Shown here piece after piece: positions 26,627-34,921 of a DNA stretch of 46,361 nt. This stretch comes from an uncultured Alistipes sp. Its GTDB lineage: Bacteria; Bacteroidota; Bacteroidia; Bacteroidales; UBA932. The first letter of the stretch is position 1, and every line of letters starts with the position of its first letter. Where the stretch lies: contig CALZHC010000006.1 of NCBI GenBank assembly GCA_945787505.1, positions 1 to 46,361 on the forward strand, given 5' to 3'. Both the position numbers and the translations under genes were made by a program. The notes below the pieces were generated by a model, which worked only from the letters and a program-made list of their open reading frames with translations, did no database searches and was not told where the DNA came from.

Positions 26627-29600
26627 ATGACAACAGAATCTATGAAGATGCCTTCCTACCTCTTTGATGTAAGCTGGGAAGTCTGTAACAAGGTGGGGGG
26701 CATCCACACTGTATTGGCCACCAAATCATTGAATTTGAGTGGAGAATTGAAAGATCATCACATTCACATCGGACCGGACATTAGATCTAATGACGGGACT
26801 AACCTTGAATTTGATGAAGATCCTATATTATTGCGTTCCTGGCGCTTGGCTGCTGCTGATGACGGTCTTATTGTAAGGGTCGGCAGGTGGCGTGTGCCGG
26901 GAAATCCTATTGCTATTCTGATTGATTTTTCCCAGTTCATTCAGAAGAAGAATGATATTTTTGCCACTCTTTGGGAGCAATTCCGTCTCGACTCTCTGAG
27001 CGGTGAGTGGGATTTTATAGAGGCAGCTCTCTTCGGTTATGCTGCAGGTAAGGTGGTTGACCATTTTGTCAATTATAACCTCATGCCTAATCAAAGTGTG
27101 GTCGCACAGTTCCACGAGTGGATGACAGGTGCAGGGATTCTCTCTCTCAAGAGTGCCAAATCCAGAGTCGCTACTATCTTCACTACCCATGCGACGGTAG
27201 TGGGAAGATGCATGGCATGTAACTATGTCAACCTCTACTCGGAACTCGATCATTGCAATGCCGATGAGGTAGCCAAGACATATCATGTAGTGGCTAAACA
27301 CTCTTTGGAAAAGTGTGCCGCTCTGAATTCGGACATCTTTACTACAGTCAGCCAGATTACTGCAAACGAGTGTGAAAAGCTGCTTGGAAGGAGAGTGGAC
27401 ATAATCACTCCCAACGGTTTCGACCCTGTAATCGTACCCGGCCCTCAGAAGATTGAGCAGGCGCGCAAATCTGCACGAGAAGTGCTCTGTAGTGTGGCAT
27501 CGCAGATGTGTGGATGCAATGTTGATAGCTCTCTCATCATAGCGATAAGCGGCAGATACGAATATAAGAACAAGGGAATAGACCTGTTCCTTGATGCCAT
27601 CGGACGTATTAATACCTCCGGATACAAGGGTCGTGACATTCTCGCATTTATTATGGTACCGGCAGGAATATCAGGCGTCGAGGAAAGCCTGGCAGGAAAG
27701 AGGACTACACACAGACTCACTCATCCTGATTATGATCCGATCCTGAACAGAATAAACGGACTGAATCTCTACAATCGCAAGGATGACAAAGTTAAAGTAA
27801 TCTTCGTGCCCACATATCTTAATGGCAATGACGGAATCTTCAATATTCGCTACTATGATCTTCTTTGCGGTATTGACCTGACACTCTTCCCCTCATATTA
27901 TGAACCTTGGGGGTATACTCCTCTGGAATCTCTGGCATTCGGAGTGCCCACTGTAACTACATCTCTGGCCGGATTCGGCAAATGGGTTGAAAGCCATTAC
28001 GAAGGAGAGCACCCTTCAACGGCAGTAATTGAGCGAAATGATTCCAACTACCATCAGGTTGTGGACGGAGTCATTGGCAAGATTATTGAGGTGGCATCTC
28101 TCGATGAGCAGCAGATGGCCCATTATAGGGAAAATGCGGAAGATGTTTCTCGTATTGCCCTCTGGAGTAACAATATAAGTTACTATAAGGACGCTTATTT
28201 CGCTGCCATGAATAAAGTAGCTGGCCGTTTGGGAGCCAATCCCGATTATAAAGACAATTTAGTACAAAACTATAAAAGAATAGAAGTGAACAGACCATCT
28301 TGGAATAGAATAATGGTCAATAGGACCATCCCCGAAAGATTGAAATATCTTGACATCATCTCTAAGAATATCTGGTGGTGTTGGAATAACGAAGCAATTG
28401 AACTCTTCAAATCAATCAACCCCGAGCTTTGGAAAAAATGCGAAGGTAATCCTATCGCCCTTCTTGACAAACTCTCGTATGACAGATATATGGAACTCGA
28501 GAAGGATGTCGAATTCCTCAACCGTCTCGATGAGGTTGCAGGAATTTTCAATGAGTATATGAAGGGCAAGGAGAACAGACCGGATCCCTCTATTGCATAC
28601 TTCAGTATGGAATACGGTCTCGATACCTCTCTAAAGATCTATTCAGGAGGACTCGGTATTCTCGCCGGTGACTATCTTAAGGAGTCAAGTGACATGAGAG
28701 TCAAAATGACCGGTGTCGGACTTCTTTACAGGTATGGTTACTTCAGTCAGAAACTTTCTACACAGGGAGATCAGGTTGCAAACTACGAACCTCAGGATTT
28801 CTTCAAGATTCCCGCTACTCCTGTAAGGGATGAAAACGGAAACTGGAAGATGGTGTCAATCGAGTTTCCTGGCAGAACTCTTCACGCGAGAATATGGAGA
28901 GTAGATGTAGGTCGTACAGAACTCTATCTGCTTGATACCGACTTCGAAGACAATCTGCCTGAAGACAGACAGATTACTCATCATCTCTATGGAGGTGACT
29001 GGGAAAACCGTCTTAAACAGGAACTTCTATTAGGTGTCGGAGGTATCAGGGTACTTCGCACTTTAGGAATAGAATGCAATGTATACCACTGTAATGAGGG
29101 ACATGCAGCATTTATCGGGGTAGAGAGACTCAGGGAATATATTGCTGAAGGATATTCGTATGATGAGGCACTTGAGCTGGTAAGGTCATCTTCATTGTTC
29201 ACCACACATACTCCGGTGCCCGCCGGACACGATGCATTCCACGAGGATCTTCTCAGGACATATCTGAATAACTATCCTCAAATGCTCAATATCGACTGGG
29301 CTACACTCATGTCACTCGGAAAGGTAAATCCTTACAACAAGGAAGAAAAGTTCTCTATGAGCAATCTCGCATGCAACCTTTCACAGGAGGTCAACGGAGT
29401 GAGCTGGATGCACGGCAAGGTGAGCCAGGATATCCTCGGTTATCTGTGGCCGGGATACCTTCCTGAAGAGCTTCACATAGGATATGTGACCAACGGTGTC
29501 CACTATCCCACATGGACAGCGCCTGAGTGGAAAGCAATTCACTCAAAAGTATTCGGTGAAGAGTTCAAGTCACATAAATATGACAAGAGCTGTTTCGAGG

Positions 29601-30829
29601 GTATCTATAAGGTGGCGGATGCAGAGATTTGGGCAGTCAGAAATTCACTCAGAACAAAGCTTATAGAAAGGGTAAAAAGACGTATCTCCAATGCAGATAT
29701 CTCAAGCCACTATTCTCCAGGCCAGCGTGTAACCATTCTTGAAACACTCAGGGATGATGTGCTGACAATAGGATTTGCCCGCCGTTTTGCTACATACAAG
29801 CGTGCACATCTTCTTTTCAGGGATCTGGACCGCCTAAATGCAATCGTCAACAATCCTGAGCGTCCCGTTCAGTTCCTCTTTGCCGGCAAAGCGCATCCTG
29901 CTGACAAGCTTGGACAGGATCTGATCAAGAATATTGTTGAGATATCGAAGATGCCTCAGTTCATAGGAAAGATTGTATTTGTTCCCAACTATGATATGAA
30001 TCTTGCCAAGGCTATGGTTCAGGGTGTCGATATATGGATGAATACCCCTACCAGACCTCTTGAAGCCTCAGGTACTTCAGGAGAAAAGGCAAGTATGAAT
30101 GGTGTAATGCACTTCTCAGTTCTCGATGGATGGTGGGTTGAAGGTTACAAGAAAGATGCAGGCTGGGCACTCCCCATGGAGAGGACATACGACGATCAGA
30201 GCTATCAGGATGAACTCGATGCGGCAACTATCTATGCTATCATAGAAAATGAAATCGCACCGGATTTCTATAATAGGGATTCCAAGAGCGGACTCTCTCC
30301 CAAGTGGATTGGCTATATCAAGAATACAGTGGCTCAGGTAGCTTGCAACTTTACTACCAACAGAATGCTCACCGATTATATCGACAGATACTATACCCCT
30401 CTCTTCAAGAGAGCGCAGATGGTAAATGAAGATAACGGACGTGTTGCACGTGAGATAGCCCAGTGGAAGAAGAGTATCAGGAACAGCTGGCCTCATATCG
30501 AAGTAAGGGACTTTGTAAGTTCCAACGATACCAATGCGCAGCCTATGCTCGGTCAGGTCCAGACTCATAGTATCGAGCTCTTCATCGGAGATATCAATCC
30601 TAACGATATCGGAGTAGAACTCGTACTCTCAGAACAGGACAAAAAGGGCAGGTACCATGTCCGCCAGTGTTACACATTCGATTATGTGTCAGGTGGTAAC
30701 GGATTGGCAAAATATGTATGTCAGATGATTCCCACATCTACAGGTGCATACTATCTTGCTACCAGAATCTTTGCAAAGAACCCTCTGCTTGCCCACAGAC
30801 AGGATATTGAATTGGTGAAATGGTTGTAG
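26627..30829 (+). CDS. Fusion of GT3 glycogen synthase and GT35 alpha-glucan phosphorylase
   Basis: One uninterrupted 1400-residue frame. Residues about 8-545 are a eukaryote-like GT3 glycogen synthase: SYLFDVSWEVCNKVGGIHTV at the start and the catalytic E-x7-E as E426-PWGYTPL-E434. After a short linker near 550, a DUF3417-type segment (ISKNIWWCWNNEAIELF) opens an alpha-glucan phosphorylase of the maltodextrin/short type, with YFSMEYGL, VYHCNEGHAAF, HTPVPAGHDAFHEDL and the PLP-lysine site EASGTSGEKASMNG (K1154). The polypeptide would both build and phosphorolyse glycogen. An in-frame GTG at 26618 overlapping the GH57 stop is an alternative start. The 3' end overlaps ribF by 10 bases. The family calls are secure; whether both halves are active is not known. 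Confidence 0.93.
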   Translation: MTTESMKMPSYLFDVSWEVCNKVGGIHTVLATKSLNLSGELKDHHIHIGPDIRSNDGTNLEFDEDPILLRSWRLAAADDGLIVRVGRWRVPGNPIAILIDFSQFIQKKNDIFATLWEQFRLDSLSGEWDFIEAALFGYAAGKVVDHFVNYNLMPNQSVVAQFHEWMTGAGILSLKSAKSRVATIFTTHATVVGRCMACNYVNLYSELDHCNADEVAKTYHVVAKHSLEKCAALNSDIFTTVSQITANECEKLLGRRVDIITPNGFDPVIVPGPQKIEQARKSAREVLCSVASQMCGCNVDSSLIIAISGRYEYKNKGIDLFLDAIGRINTSGYKGRDILAFIMVPAGISGVEESLAGKRTTHRLTHPDYDPILNRINGLNLYNRKDDKVKVIFVPTYLNGNDGIFNIRYYDLLCGIDLTLFPSYYEPWGYTPLESLAFGVPTVTTSLAGFGKWVESHYEGEHPSTAVIERNDSNYHQVVDGVIGKIIEVASLDEQQMAHYRENAEDVSRIALWSNNISYYKDAYFAAMNKVAGRLGANPDYKDNLVQNYKRIEVNRPSWNRIMVNRTIPERLKYLDIISKNIWWCWNNEAIELFKSINPELWKKCEGNPIALLDKLSYDRYMELEKDVEFLNRLDEVAGIFNEYMKGKENRPDPSIAYFSMEYGLDTSLKIYSGGLGILAGDYLKESSDMRVKMTGVGLLYRYGYFSQKLSTQGDQVANYEPQDFFKIPATPVRDENGNWKMVSIEFPGRTLHARIWRVDVGRTELYLLDTDFEDNLPEDRQITHHLYGGDWENRLKQELLLGVGGIRVLRTLGIECNVYHCNEGHAAFIGVERLREYIAEGYSYDEALELVRSSSLFTTHTPVPAGHDAFHEDLLRTYLNNYPQMLNIDWATLMSLGKVNPYNKEEKFSMSNLACNLSQEVNGVSWMHGKVSQDILGYLWPGYLPEELHIGYVTNGVHYPTWTAPEWKAIHSKVFGEEFKSHKYDKSCFEGIYKVADAEIWAVRNSLRTKLIERVKRRISNADISSHYSPGQRVTILETLRDDVLTIGFARRFATYKRAHLLFRDLDRLNAIVNNPERPVQFLFAGKAHPADKLGQDLIKNIVEISKMPQFIGKIVFVPNYDMNLAKAMVQGVDIWMNTPTRPLEASGTSGEKASMNGVMHFSVLDGWWVEGYKKDAGWALPMERTYDDQSYQDELDAATIYAIIENEIAPDFYNRDSKSGLSPKWIGYIKNTVAQVACNFTTNRMLTDYIDRYYTPLFKRAQMVNEDNGRVAREIAQWKKSIRNSWPHIEVRDFVSSNDTNAQPMLGQVQTHSIELFIGDINPNDIGVELVLSEQDKKGRYHVRQCYTFDYVSGGNGLAKYVCQMIPTSTGAYYLATRIFAKNPLLAHRQDIELVKWL

Positions 30830-31704
30830 CGGCAACAGGCTTTTTCGATGGTGTACATACAGGTCACAGGGCAGTCCTTCAGATTCTGAAGGATACTGCC
30901 CGTGAACTTGGTCAACGCAGCTGTGTAATCACATTCTGGCCTCACCCGAGAACTGTTCTGCAGCAGGATGCCTCTTCGTTGAGGCTTCTTACGAGCATAG
31001 ACGAAAAGCGGAAGCTGATAATGGAGGCAGGTATAGATGACTTCATTGTAATTCCGTTCAACAGGGAGTTCAGCAGACTCGATGCATCATCTTTTATTAG
31101 GAAATATCTGATAGAAATGTACAATGTCTCGACATTGGTAATCGGATATGACCATCGTCTGGGTAACTCTTCGTGCAGAACGAGGGAGGAACTCGAAGAG
31201 ATAGCGCATCAGGAAGGATTGGTTACTAAGGTGGTTGATGAGAAGTTCTGCGGGGATATCGAAGTTAGTTCCACCAAGATACGTAAAGTCCTTACCGATG
31301 GTGATGTCGTTATGGCATCAAAAATGCTTGGATATAATTACAGTCTTTACGGAGTAGTGGTACTGGGAAACATGATAGGAAGGACTATCGGCTTCCCCAC
31401 AGCTAACATGCAGCTGTACGAACCGCTCAAAATGGTTCCTGCCAATGGAGTATACCATGTAAAGGCAACTATCATGGGCAAGGTTCATGATGGTATTTGC
31501 AATGTTGGTAACCGTCCCACTGTCGGAAAGGGAAACGAGCGTACAATCGAAACATATATACTGGACTTTGATGAACAGATATACGGACTCGACATTGGAA
31601 TAGAATTTGTATCACGAATCAGGGATGAACGCATGTTCTCATCCCTTGAGGAGTTAAAAACACAGATAGAATCTGACAGAGAGTCTGTTCTATCGCAGCT
31701 ATAA
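30820..31704 (+). CDS. ribF: Bifunctional riboflavin kinase / FAD synthetase
   Basis: Phosphorylates riboflavin to FMN and adenylates FMN to FAD. The N-terminal adenylyltransferase domain shows GFFDGVHTGHRAVL, ITFWPHPRTVL, VIGYDHRLG and EVSSTKIRKVL. The C-terminal kinase domain shows GRTIGFPTANMQL, NVGNRPTV and ETYILDFDEQIYG. At 294 residues it is slightly short because the start is only five residues before the GFFDGVH motif. An in-frame stop just upstream leaves the ATG at 30820 as the only standard choice. It overlaps the glycogen fusion gene by 10 bases, so it belongs to that transcript. Confidence 0.95.
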   Translation: MVVAATGFFDGVHTGHRAVLQILKDTARELGQRSCVITFWPHPRTVLQQDASSLRLLTSIDEKRKLIMEAGIDDFIVIPFNREFSRLDASSFIRKYLIEMYNVSTLVIGYDHRLGNSSCRTREELEEIAHQEGLVTKVVDEKFCGDIEVSSTKIRKVLTDGDVVMASKMLGYNYSLYGVVVLGNMIGRTIGFPTANMQLYEPLKMVPANGVYHVKATIMGKVHDGICNVGNRPTVGKGNERTIETYILDFDEQIYGLDIGIEFVSRIRDERMFSSLEELKTQIESDRESVLSQL

Positions 31705-31710
31705 AGTATT

Positions 31711-32061
31711 ATGGAAGATTTTTTACCTTTGTTGGTTACGATTCTGTTTGCTGTTATTCCTATTGTTTTCAGCGGCAAAAAGAATAAGAAAAATATCAAA
31801 AAAGGTGCCCGTGTGCCCTCTGTTGAATTAGAGGAGATGTACGAAAGAAGGCATGTGAAAAAGATAGAGGACGATAACACATTTCGTGACTACTCCGGCA
31901 CTGACAACGTCAAATCCGTTACCACATTGCCCTGGACTGAAGTTGTTGACCTTGAACCTTTGGTGAACGAAAGTGAAAAGAAAGGAAAAGTTCCCTTTAA
32001 GATTGATCCCAAAAAGCTTGTAATCTATTCAGAGATAATGAGACCGAAGTATTTGGAGTAG
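31711..32061 (+). CDS. Small membrane protein, Bacteroidales-type, unknown function
   Basis: A 116-residue protein with one N-terminal membrane helix (about residues 4-20), a basic stop-transfer stretch (KKNKKNIKK), a charged middle, and a C-terminal segment KLVIYSEIMRPKYLE that looks conserved. I have the impression of small Bacteroidales proteins with a similar ending, but I cannot name the family. It is six bases after ribF and ends the plus-strand glycogen transcript just before the greA promoter. Confidence 0.78.
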   Translation: MEDFLPLLVTILFAVIPIVFSGKKNKKNIKKGARVPSVELEEMYERRHVKKIEDDNTFRDYSGTDNVKSVTTLPWTEVVDLEPLVNESEKKGKVPFKIDPKKLVIYSEIMRPKYLE

Positions 32062-32083
32062 AACAAAATAATACTTACCTTTG
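32052..32083 (+). promoter_or_regulatory. Bacteroidota promoter of greA (TTTG-N20-TACCTTTG)
   Basis: TTTG at 32052-32055 is followed after 20 bases by TACCTTTG at 32076-32083, matching the -33/-7 consensus. The -33 box overlaps the last codons of the preceding gene. Transcription should start near 32089, leaving a leader of about 65 bases before greA. Confidence 0.72.
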
Positions 32084-32098
32084 TAGAGTTTAAAGAAA

Positions 32099-32128
32099 GG
32101 GTCTCGCATTGGAGCGGGATTCTTTTTT
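32099..32128 (+). terminator. Terminator-like hairpin inside the greA leader
   Basis: GGTCTCGC pairs with GCGGGATT around a 6-base loop (with G-U wobbles), followed by C and six T residues, then another T-rich run. It lies downstream of the greA promoter and upstream of the greA ATG. It can end readthrough from the glycogen operon, and it can also act as an attenuator of greA itself. Confidence 0.6.
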
Positions 32129-32154
32129 GATTTTTTATAGAAATATAGATTAAT

Positions 32155-32625
32155 ATGCCTGAAATTCATTATGTAACAGCTGATGGGCTGGAAAAGCTCA
32201 AAGCAGAACTTGCTGAGGCAATCAGCCAGAGACCTATTATATCAAAGCAGATAGCGGAAGCACGTGATAAAGGTGACCTTTCTGAAAATGCCGAATATGA
32301 TGCAGCCAAAGAGGCACAGGGTCTGCTTGAACTTAAGATTTCAAAACTTGAAACACTTGTCGCTAATGCAAGGGTGATAGATGAGAGCAAACTTGGCACT
32401 GACCGCATCCAGATGCTAAACAAAGTAAAATTGATGAATCACAATACCAAAAAGATTGTCGAGTACACACTTGTAGGCGAGAGTGAAGCGAATCTGAAAG
32501 AAGGAAAGATCGCTGCAGCAACTCCTATAGGAAAGGCACTCATCGGTAAATGCAAAGGTGATATCGTTGAGGTTACCATACCTGCCGGAAAACTCAAACT
32601 CGAAGTACTTGAGATTTCATTTTAA
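32155..32625 (+). CDS. greA: Transcription elongation factor GreA
   Basis: Binds the RNA polymerase secondary channel and stimulates cleavage of backtracked transcripts. The N-terminal coiled coil carries the acidic tip in ARDKGDLSENAEYDAAKE, with D41 and E44, the residues that coordinate the catalytic Mg2+. The C-terminal FKBP-like domain shows ATPIGKALIGKCKGDIVEV. The 156-residue length is standard. It is expressed from its own promoter with a hairpin in the leader. The HIT gene follows closely. Confidence 0.96.
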   Translation: MPEIHYVTADGLEKLKAELAEAISQRPIISKQIAEARDKGDLSENAEYDAAKEAQGLLELKISKLETLVANARVIDESKLGTDRIQMLNKVKLMNHNTKKIVEYTLVGESEANLKEGKIAAATPIGKALIGKCKGDIVEVTIPAGKLKLEVLEISF

Positions 32626-32634
32626 CAATTGATT

Positions 32635-33033
32635 ATGGATTCTATTTTTACAAAAATAGTAAAGGGTGAAATCCCCTCATATAAGGTCGCAGAAAACGAA
32701 ACTTGTTATGCCTTTTTAGATATCAACCCTCTTGCAAAGGGACATACTCTTGTCATCCCCAAAAAACAGGTAGACTATCTATTCGACCTGGATGAAGAGA
32801 GCTATGTAGAACTGCAGCTCTTCGCAAGAAAGGTCGCAAAGGCTGTCGGAAAGGCTATTCCATCAATCCGGGTTGCAGAGGCCGTAATTGGACTCGATGT
32901 GCCTCATGCCCATATTCATCTGATTCCAATCAACTCTGAATCGGATGTGGATTTCAGAAAAGAGAGAGTGAAACTTACTCCTGAAGAATTCGTTCAGATA
33001 GCAGAATCCATAAGAAAGGAGTTCTCACTTTAA
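32635..33033 (+). CDS. HIT-family (histidine triad) nucleotide-binding protein
   Basis: A 132-residue HIT protein, probably an Hint-like purine nucleoside phosphoramidase or nucleotide hydrolase. The N-terminal FTKIVKGEIPSYKV and CYAFLDINPLAKGHTLVIPKK segments and the triad HAHIHLIP near residue 104-111 are diagnostic. The ATG at 32635 is used rather than an in-frame TTG six bases earlier. Physiological substrate unknown. It follows greA after nine bases, and the pair looks like one transcript. Confidence 0.93.
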   Translation: MDSIFTKIVKGEIPSYKVAENETCYAFLDINPLAKGHTLVIPKKQVDYLFDLDEESYVELQLFARKVAKAVGKAIPSIRVAEAVIGLDVPHAHIHLIPINSESDVDFRKERVKLTPEEFVQIAESIRKEFSL

Positions 33034-33045
33034 TCCGCTGCGTAT

Positions 33046-34188
33046 ATGAAAAAATCATTTTTAGCGCCTCTATTTATAGCGGCGGCGGTAGCGTGTACCT
33101 CCGGTAACAAAGCCGTAATATCAGTCGAGTATCCTGGAAAGAAGGATTCAAAAGTAGTCATCTCCAGGCTTCATTTCAGTACAGTATCCCCGATTGATAC
33201 GTTTGACCTAAAAGGGGGCAGAGCAAACATCCCTGTAGAGATCTCTGAAGGAACATCAGACTTCCTTTATGTCACTGTGGATGGTGAAAATAGCATTCCA
33301 TTGCTTGTTGCAGCATCTGAAAAGGTGAACATCAGATTTACAGAGGGGGGCTATGAATGTGCAGGATCTCCTGAATCATCAAAGCTTCAGAGCTTGCACA
33401 ATGAGTTCAACGCCTTTGACAGGAAGTTTGATTCACTCTCTACTCTGGCCGCACAAGCCCATCTTGAGGGTAATACCAAGATGGAAAAGCATCTCAAGAG
33501 AGAGATGGGAGCCATGTATGTTTCACAAAAGAGAGATGCGATAAAATACATCTATGAGAATCCATCATCACTGACAGTTTTACCTTTGTTATACAGGAAC
33601 ATTACCTCTGAACTACCTCTATTTGCGCAGAATAGCGACGTACTGCTTATGGAGAGAGTGTATGACTCGCTCAGGGTCCATTATCCTTCATCTGCATACC
33701 TGGTCTCTTTAGCTGATGAAATACAGCTTAGGAAGGGGGCTATGATTATGGAGACTTATATGAAGGAAGCAGGGGAGGTCGACTTTCCCGATATCGCATT
33801 GAATGATATCAATGGCAGGCAGCAAATACTCTCAGCATATAAGGGCAATGTGATAGCACTTATATTTTGGGATTCGGAAAATGTAGCCCAAAGAAATTAT
33901 AATGCCGAACTTGTAGAGATTTATAACAAATACCATAAGAAAGGATTTGAAATCTATCAGGTTTCACTCAACAGTGATAAGACCGCATGGGCATTGCAAG
34001 TAAAGAGCCAGCAGGTTCCCTGGATTTCAGTTTGTGATCCACAAGGCTATCTTTCAGCGAGTGCACTCATGTATAATGTTACCAACTTGCCTGCAATGTA
34101 TCTGATTGATAAAGAAGGCACAATAGTAGGTAAGGATATCTTCTCGATCACTGATCTTGATGCTGCTGTTTCGAAGGCAGTCCGCTAA
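33046..34188 (+). CDS. Thioredoxin-fold lipoprotein (TlpA/DUF4369-like) lacking the CxxC motif
   Basis: A 380-residue lipoprotein with lipobox AVAC at residues 14-17 (lipidated C17). The N-terminal half resembles the DUF4369-type domain found in Bacteroidota TlpA/ResA-like proteins, with FLYVTVDGENSIPLLVAA. The C-terminal half has the thioredoxin-like order NVIALIFWDSENVAQRN, FEIYQVSLNSDK, and NLPAMYLIDKEGTIVG with the cis-Pro loop. Where active family members have WCxxC the sequence reads WDSENV, so there is no redox disulfide. It is probably a binding or scaffold relative. Its last 41 bases overlap the 3' end of convergent tsaB. Confidence 0.85.
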   Translation: MKKSFLAPLFIAAAVACTSGNKAVISVEYPGKKDSKVVISRLHFSTVSPIDTFDLKGGRANIPVEISEGTSDFLYVTVDGENSIPLLVAASEKVNIRFTEGGYECAGSPESSKLQSLHNEFNAFDRKFDSLSTLAAQAHLEGNTKMEKHLKREMGAMYVSQKRDAIKYIYENPSSLTVLPLLYRNITSELPLFAQNSDVLLMERVYDSLRVHYPSSAYLVSLADEIQLRKGAMIMETYMKEAGEVDFPDIALNDINGRQQILSAYKGNVIALIFWDSENVAQRNYNAELVEIYNKYHKKGFEIYQVSLNSDKTAWALQVKSQQVPWISVCDPQGYLSASALMYNVTNLPAMYLIDKEGTIVGKDIFSITDLDAAVSKAVR

Positions 34189-34888
34189 AGAGGGCATTCA
34201 TACTCTTTTTGCTCACTCCGGCAACAAAATCCTTAAGGTAGAAAGGCTCGAAATAAGCCACGTCTTCATATTCCCCGGCAGCTATCTTTCTACGCAATGG
34301 AGCAACCATTCCAGAGACATCAGGAGAGCATTGGATAAACAGTGCTCTCTCTTTTTTCTCCTCAGGGAGAATCCTGCAAAACTTGTCTGCTCCATCACCG
34401 ATGAATAAAAGCGAGTCATATTCATTAAATTCTTGCGAGAAAGAGTTCTCGTCAAGGATTATCGGAGATATTTCCGAAATTCTTTCACCCTCACCAGTGT
34501 AAAGTGCTGAATAGACCTCCATTCTGCGAGCATCTATCATAGGGATAATCAAATGTCTGCCAGAGAGTCTGCCGCAGCCCATATTGGCAAGTATATCCAG
34601 GGTATTGATGCCGATAAGTTTCAACGAGGCACCAAAGCAGATGCCTTTGGCTGTAGAAAGACCGACTCTGAGCCCTGTATATGAACCGGGTCCTTCACTT
34701 ACTGCCACAGCTTCGCAGTCAGAAGCCTTAATACCGGCACTCTTCATCGCTTCACCTATCATCGGAACCAGACGTGAAGCCTGACATCTTGGCTCGTCAC
34801 TTTTCTGGCAGGAGATGATCTTTTCGCTGTCGGTGATAGCGACAGAGCATCCTTCAGTCGCACTTTCAATAAGAATATACAAACTCAT
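34148..34888 (-). CDS. tsaB: tRNA threonylcarbamoyladenosine biosynthesis protein TsaB
   Basis: A partner of TsaD and TsaE in making t6A37 on ANN-decoding tRNAs. The ASKHA fold N-terminus reads YILIESATEGCSVAI, followed by VSEGPGSYTGLRVGLSTAKGIC, the hallmark of TsaB, and PMIDARRMEVYSALY. The 246-residue length is normal, with a tail of about 20 residues extending into the overlap with the convergent lipoprotein gene. A weak -7-like TATATTCG lies on the minus strand at 34915-34908, 20 bases from the ATG. Confidence 0.94.
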   Translation of the reverse strand: MSLYILIESATEGCSVAITDSEKIISCQKSDEPRCQASRLVPMIGEAMKSAGIKASDCEAVAVSEGPGSYTGLRVGLSTAKGICFGASLKLIGINTLDILANMGCGRLSGRHLIIPMIDARRMEVYSALYTGEGERISEISPIILDENSFSQEFNEYDSLLFIGDGADKFCRILPEEKKERALFIQCSPDVSGMVAPLRRKIAAGEYEDVAYFEPFYLKDFVAGVSKKSMNALFSGLPSKQQHQDQ

Positions 34889-34921
34889 CTTTTATCAATT
34901 TAGAGTGCGAATATAGTGTTT

